Under the pieces are notes generated by a model, which saw only the letters and a list, made by a program, of their open reading frames with translations, had not been told where the DNA came from and did not search any database. DNA of 58,367 bases from Ignavibacteria bacterium (lineage in GTDB: Bacteria; Bacteroidota; Ignavibacteria; Tepidaquicellales; Tepidaquicellaceae), in assembly GCA_019694675.1 (NCBI GenBank), contig JAIBBK010000022.1, forward strand, positions 1-58,367. Direction: 5' to 3'. This document shows, in pieces, positions 54,976 to 58,367 of this stretch. A program made the position numbers and the translations under genes. Every line of letters starts with the position of its first letter. Positions within the stretch are counted from its first letter, which is position 1.

Positions 54976-55755
54976 CTATTCCACTTCGGAGTTGATCTTT
55001 TTCTGAAGCTCAAAGAAGGGCCTGTTTTTTATTCTGAATATGCCCTCCGATCCCCGGTCAAGATCTGAAATTGTTGAGATCATCAGCGTGAAAGTGAATG
55101 CAAGCAAAATCCCCGGAATTCCGAATGTTCCGCCCGATACGCCCGCATAGAAACCCGTGGCAAACATTGACATTGCCGCAAGAAGGTAAAGCGTCAGCCA
55201 CACTTCATCGGGAATTTTCTGGTAGACAGATACCGAGAGCTGTTTCGTATGGAAATCAATTGTTTCGTTCAGTGACTGTATGTAAATCCCGATTGCGACA
55301 TTCGATGTCTGAGATCCTGCATACTGAGATGAAATGTCCCACATCTTGTCAAGCAAAACATCTGTCCTGGCAATGCCGTCTTCCAGTTTGATCCTCTTTT
55401 CATACACTCCGGCATACTCGTTGACATAGTCCCTGAGAAGCCTTTTCATTTCTGTCCTTTGCGGCTCGGGAAGCAAGTCTGTTCTCAGGTAGGTTGTTCC
55501 GATTGAGTTTGCCTGATCAAGTATGACTGAACGCCTCTTTTCAAACCTGCTCGAAGCCATTCCGAAGATGAATGCGATCATGAAAGCGACAATGGTAAGC
55601 TGTGATGTTATGATCGAGCCGTATCCCTTTTCCGGATCTTTTTTCTTCTTAAGATGTTGCCTTCCTATAAGCAATCCGAGCCACATGAAGATTACCGAAA
55701 GTGCGAATGTGATCAATATAAGATTGATGAGGGACAAGTCTTTGAAAAATTCCAT
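54976..55755 (-). CDS. membrane protein, DUF4239 (bestrophin-like domain)
   Basis: 259 residues with four predicted membrane helices: residues about 10-30 (LILITFALSVIFMWLGLLIG), 45-65 (SQLTIVAFMIAFIFGMASS), 185-205 and 215-235. Between the pairs lies a helical cytoplasmic or periplasmic segment (ANSIGTTYLRTDLLPEPQRTEMKRLLRDYVNEYAGVYEKR), the hallmark of DUF4239 proteins, related to bestrophins. A channel function is inferred only from that distant relation. Convergent with the YbjQ gene, 9 bp apart. Confidence 0.85.
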   Translation of the reverse strand: MEFFKDLSLINLILITFALSVIFMWLGLLIGRQHLKKKKDPEKGYGSIITSQLTIVAFMIAFIFGMASSRFEKRRSVILDQANSIGTTYLRTDLLPEPQRTEMKRLLRDYVNEYAGVYEKRIKLEDGIARTDVLLDKMWDISSQYAGSQTSNVAIGIYIQSLNETIDFHTKQLSVSVYQKIPDEVWLTLYLLAAMSMFATGFYAGVSGGTFGIPGILLAFTFTLMISTISDLDRGSEGIFRIKNRPFFELQKKINSEVE

Positions 55756-55820
55756 TATTGTGTACGCTGATTTGACCTAAAATAACTTCTTAAATCTCAC
55801 ATCACAATTCAGATTGCGGA

Positions 55821-57143
55821 TCAAGCCTTTAACCTGCTTTCTCTGAGCATCATCACACCCGCAAGAAGAAAGATGGCGGAAGAAACAAGGAACGTTGCTT
55901 CAATAGAGATATACCTCAGAATGAGATAGCCGATGAATGGACTGAACAGTCCGCGTACACCGGTAAGCGTTATATGCACCGACTGGTAGTTTGCCTCCTG
56001 CAGATGAGGCGCATAGTAGATGGAACTCAGGTTCCATGACATTGTAATTCCGCTCATCAGCATTCCGAACATAAAGTATGTGAAGTACAGCATCATGTCG
56101 GGCGTGATGAATGAAAGCGCACCGGGCACATACTTTATTCCCATCATCGAAAGAGGATAGAACAGAAGGAACAGGAACAGAAAGCCGCAGAATCTCGTAG
56201 GGTTGCCGCTTCCGTGAAGCCTTCCCATTACGGGAGTGAAGAGAATTGTTGCGGTGTAAAACACGAGCCCCTTTGCGATCGAGATCGGCGAATATGTGAG
56301 CCCAAGGTCTTCGACGAGGTAGATCGGAACCGCGGGGCTGGCGATCATGAAAGCCATTCCGTAAAGAAAGAAGTAAGCCTCAAACCTGAAGAAGGGCCTG
56401 TTGCTTCTGAAGATCTTCAGCATGTTGATCACGGGAACAACGGCTGTATCTTTCAGCAGGCGCAGGGATATTCCGCCTCTTACCGAGCCCGTATGATAGA
56501 GCTTCAGGCTCTCTCCCATGCGCACCATCTTTGCAAGACTCATGTATGACAGCACATCAAACAAACCCGCAATCGGAAATAGGATCTTGTATAGTTTGTA
56601 GTTGATGTCGAGCAGGTAGCCGAGAAATGTGGTGACCACAAGCACAATGATCGTGTAGAGACTTGATGCATATGAGTAAAGAGTGCTTCTTCTGCTCTCA
56701 GAATAGTTGTGCTTGAACACCGCATTCCAGTACGGCTTGATGAGCGAATCGAGATAGCTCATACCCGAAATGCACAATATGAAGAAGGCAGGAGATTCGT
56801 ACAAAGGAATTATGAACAGGAATATTCTGCTCAGCCACGCCATCACAACTATGGTCCGAGCGGGATTGGTTGAGCGGTTGATTATTTCTGTTCCGTAAAT
56901 GGAGAAGATGAATGCGGAGCTTGTAAGAAAGATGAGGATCGTAACTTCAAAGTCTGTGGCAAGCAGTGACTTCTTGAGTATGACATCCTGAAGCATGAGT
57001 ATGCCGAACGACAAACCCATGAAGACATTTGAGATAAGATGAAGCGAGAACGTCCTTTTCTCGAGGCGCTTTCTCTCATCGCCGGCATTCTCAGCCTGCC
57101 TGTCCGCTGCGCTCACCGTAAGTTCCTTTTTCGATCTGAACAT
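55821..57143 (-). CDS. major facilitator superfamily transporter
   Basis: 440 residues with about 12 membrane helices, for example SLHLISNVFMGLSFGILMLQ, VTILIFLTSSAFIFSIYG, IVVMAWLSRIFLFIIPLYESPAFFILCISGMSYL, and FLVSSAIFLLAGVMMLRE. A charged N-terminal extension (RQAENAGDERKRLEKR) precedes the first helix. The central loop RMGESLKLYHTGSVRGG is typical of the 6+6 arrangement. The substrate is not predictable. Its start overlaps the end of the RapZ-C-like gene by 53 bp; the next in-frame ATG lies inside helix 1, so the long overlap appears genuine. Confidence 0.85.
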   Translation of the reverse strand: MFRSKKELTVSAADRQAENAGDERKRLEKRTFSLHLISNVFMGLSFGILMLQDVILKKSLLATDFEVTILIFLTSSAFIFSIYGTEIINRSTNPARTIVVMAWLSRIFLFIIPLYESPAFFILCISGMSYLDSLIKPYWNAVFKHNYSESRRSTLYSYASSLYTIIVLVVTTFLGYLLDINYKLYKILFPIAGLFDVLSYMSLAKMVRMGESLKLYHTGSVRGGISLRLLKDTAVVPVINMLKIFRSNRPFFRFEAYFFLYGMAFMIASPAVPIYLVEDLGLTYSPISIAKGLVFYTATILFTPVMGRLHGSGNPTRFCGFLFLFLLFYPLSMMGIKYVPGALSFITPDMMLYFTYFMFGMLMSGITMSWNLSSIYYAPHLQEANYQSVHITLTGVRGLFSPFIGYLILRYISIEATFLVSSAIFLLAGVMMLRESRLKA

Positions 57144-57519
57144 GATGCAGTTCTATCCGCACCCCGGGAAATTTCCCGGAAATATGTTCCTTCATTCTCT
57201 CGGCCGCATACACAGACCTGTGCTGTCCGCCGGTGCATCCGAACGAGATCATGAGGTCGGTGAAGCCCCGCTCAAGATAATTGCCGATCGCCCTGTCTGT
57301 GATGTCGTACACATCGTCAAGGAATTCCTGCATGTGTTCCTGCGAGTCGAGGAACGATCTTACATCGGGATCCTGCCCGGTCTTGTGCTTGAATTCATCA
57401 AGCCGTCCCGGATTGTTTATGAACCGGCAGTCAAATACGAATCCGCCTCCGTTGCCGCTTGTGTCTGCGGGAATTCCCGAGAGCTTGTAGCTGAATGAAT
57501 GCAGGTGAACAGTGAGCAT
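57091..57519 (-). CDS. stand-alone RapZ C-terminal domain protein
   Basis: 142 residues corresponding to the C-terminal domain of RapZ, without the N-terminal Walker ATPase: FVFDCRFINNPGR, HKTGQDPDVRSFLDSQEHMQEFLDDVYD, and LMISFGCTGGQHRSVYAAERM, then VRIELHHVQIEKG. In full-length RapZ this half binds the RNA GlmZ and forms the regulatory core; in stand-alone form the role is unknown, possibly binding RNA or a sugar-phosphate. It overlaps the downstream MFS gene by 53 bp and follows the radical SAM gene by 35 bp, so the three may form an operon. Confidence 0.85.
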   Translation of the reverse strand: MLTVHLHSFSYKLSGIPADTSGNGGGFVFDCRFINNPGRLDEFKHKTGQDPDVRSFLDSQEHMQEFLDDVYDITDRAIGNYLERGFTDLMISFGCTGGQHRSVYAAERMKEHISGKFPGVRIELHHVQIEKGTYGERSGQAG

Positions 57520-57554
57520 TTGATTTTATGTGTTGTTGGATTTTCGGTTAAGGA

Positions 57555-58367
57555 TCAGAACATGCTGTACTGACTGCCTTCCCTTCGGAACTTTGTCCTG
57601 TCGAGATGAAAAGTGTCTTCATTCAGTCCGTGCCTCTTGCATGCATTATCATAAACGGTCCTGATCGTGTCAGCCCAGACCCCTTCGCCCGTCAGTCTTT
57701 TTCCGTATGTGTGGTCGTAAAGCTTTCCGCCGTGCATTTCCCTTACTCTGTTCATCACCTTGTCTGCCCTTTCAGGCAGATTGTCCTTAAGCCATTCCGC
57801 AAAGATCTCCTTCACCGAATGCGGCAGGCGAAGTATCACTCTTCCGGCAAAGCTCGCACCGCTTTCTGCAGAGCGCCTTATGATCTCGGGAATTTCCTCA
57901 TCGGTCAGCCCGGGAATCACCGGAGCCACATTCACACCCACCCTGACATTGTTCTTTGCAAGATGTTCAATTGTGTCAAGTCTCCTCTGCGGCGCCGATG
58001 CGCGCGGCTCAAGCTTTGACTGCAGGTCCTTCTTCAGGGTTGTGATCGTGATTATCACCTTTGCAAGGTTGAGCTCTGAAAGTTCTCCGAGTATATCTGC
58101 ATCCCTCCTTACAAGCGAACTCTTGGTTATCACCACGACAGGATTCTGAAATCTCCTGAACACTTCAAGGCACTTGCGGGTGATGCAGAGAGCACGCTCC
58201 GCCGGCTGGTAGCAGTCGGTGTTGCCGGAAAAGAACACCGGCTGAGGATCCCACGACTTCTTTGTGAACTCCCTTTCAAGGATCTCGGCGGCATCGTGCT
58301 TCACCATTATCTTCGTTTCAAAATCAAGCCCGGCGGAAAAACCAAGATACTCATGAGTGGGACGCGC
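57555..58367 (-). CDS. radical SAM protein, SPL/PA0069-like (N-terminus cut off by window)
   Basis: Partial gene; the frame continues to the end of the window without a start, giving 270 residues. The first visible residues (ARPTHEYLGFSAGLDFETKI) are the segment that follows the radical SAM cysteine motif in PA0069/Rv2578c-like proteins, so that CxxxCxxC motif should lie just outside the window. Further motifs: VFFSGNTDCYQPAER, VVVITKSSLVRRDADIL, VGVNVAPVIPGLTDEEI and GRVILRLPHSVKEIFAEWL. The family resembles spore photoproduct lyase; its substrate is not known. The first internal ATG is at 58307. Confidence 0.9.
   Translation of the reverse strand, partial: ARPTHEYLGFSAGLDFETKIMVKHDAAEILEREFTKKSWDPQPVFFSGNTDCYQPAERALCITRKCLEVFRRFQNPVVVITKSSLVRRDADILGELSELNLAKVIITITTLKKDLQSKLEPRASAPQRRLDTIEHLAKNNVRVGVNVAPVIPGLTDEEIPEIIRRSAESGASFAGRVILRLPHSVKEIFAEWLKDNLPERADKVMNRVREMHGGKLYDHTYGKRLTGEGVWADTIRTVYDNACKRHGLNEDTFHLDRTKFRREGSQYSMF

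Noticed and set aside
1..58367. tRNA, rRNA or riboswitch genes
   Set aside because: I found no cloverleaf, rRNA core sequence or known aptamer signature by reading; a covariance-model scan would be needed to be certain.

Overview
The window looks like a chromosomal segment of a bacterium from the Bacteroidetes/Chlorobi/Ignavibacteria lineage, most likely Ignavibacteria-like. The main evidence is four secreted proteins ending in the 'NYPNPFN' C-terminal sorting domain of type IX secretion, the scarcity of Shine-Dalgarno motifs, and several families common in that lineage. I saw no rRNA, tRNA or CRISPR array.

Layout. 0-18.5 kb is ordinary chromosome: DNA polymerase IV, a 1254-residue flavin/iron-sulfur oxidoreductase resembling fused NfnB and NfnA, a DUF1254 protein, an ABC transporter operon with a CrtC/AttH-like lipoprotein, secreted proteins, an amidohydrolase and PTS enzyme I. 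18.6-25.2 kb holds four clusters of paired palindromes between secreted-protein and methyltransferase genes; the last two clusters directly flank a REP-associated tyrosine transposase (RAYT). 25.3-27.3 kb has one uncharacterised gene, a 21-bp minisatellite and a decayed foldback element.

27.3-43.9 kb is a defence island: an MqsR-like toxin with a Panacea-domain antitoxin; a compact, A/T-rich operon of HTH regulator, C5-cytosine methyltransferase, double GHKL ATPase/kinase and receiver-HEPN protein; a type I restriction-modification locus; and a DUF262/DUF1524 GmrSD-like protein flanked by 16-bp direct repeats. The type I locus carries two intruders: a GxxExxY protein with an AGGATT repeat array between hsdS and hsdR, and a GIY-YIG nuclease domain with six 54-bp repeats fused in frame into the middle of HsdR.

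44.2-45.2 kb is a fifth palindrome cluster, its last unit split by a 267-bp MITE-like element. 45.2-58.4 kb returns to housekeeping and secreted genes (creatininase family, CYTH domain, small HD hydrolase, type II NADH dehydrogenase, YbjQ, MFS transporter, RapZ C-terminal domain, truncated radical SAM protein), with two copies of a composite foldback repeat at 47.9-48.5 and 51.2-51.7 kb.

Two things stand out. First, the methyltransferase/GHKL/receiver-HEPN operon reads as a candidate defence system in which a two-component-like relay could gate an RNase. Second, three unrelated nuclease folds (HUH/Y1, PD-(D/E)XK-like GxxExxY, GIY-YIG) each sit inside their own short palindromic or inverted repeat family, which suggests that the nuclease-plus-repeat arrangement known for RAYT/REP may be more general.
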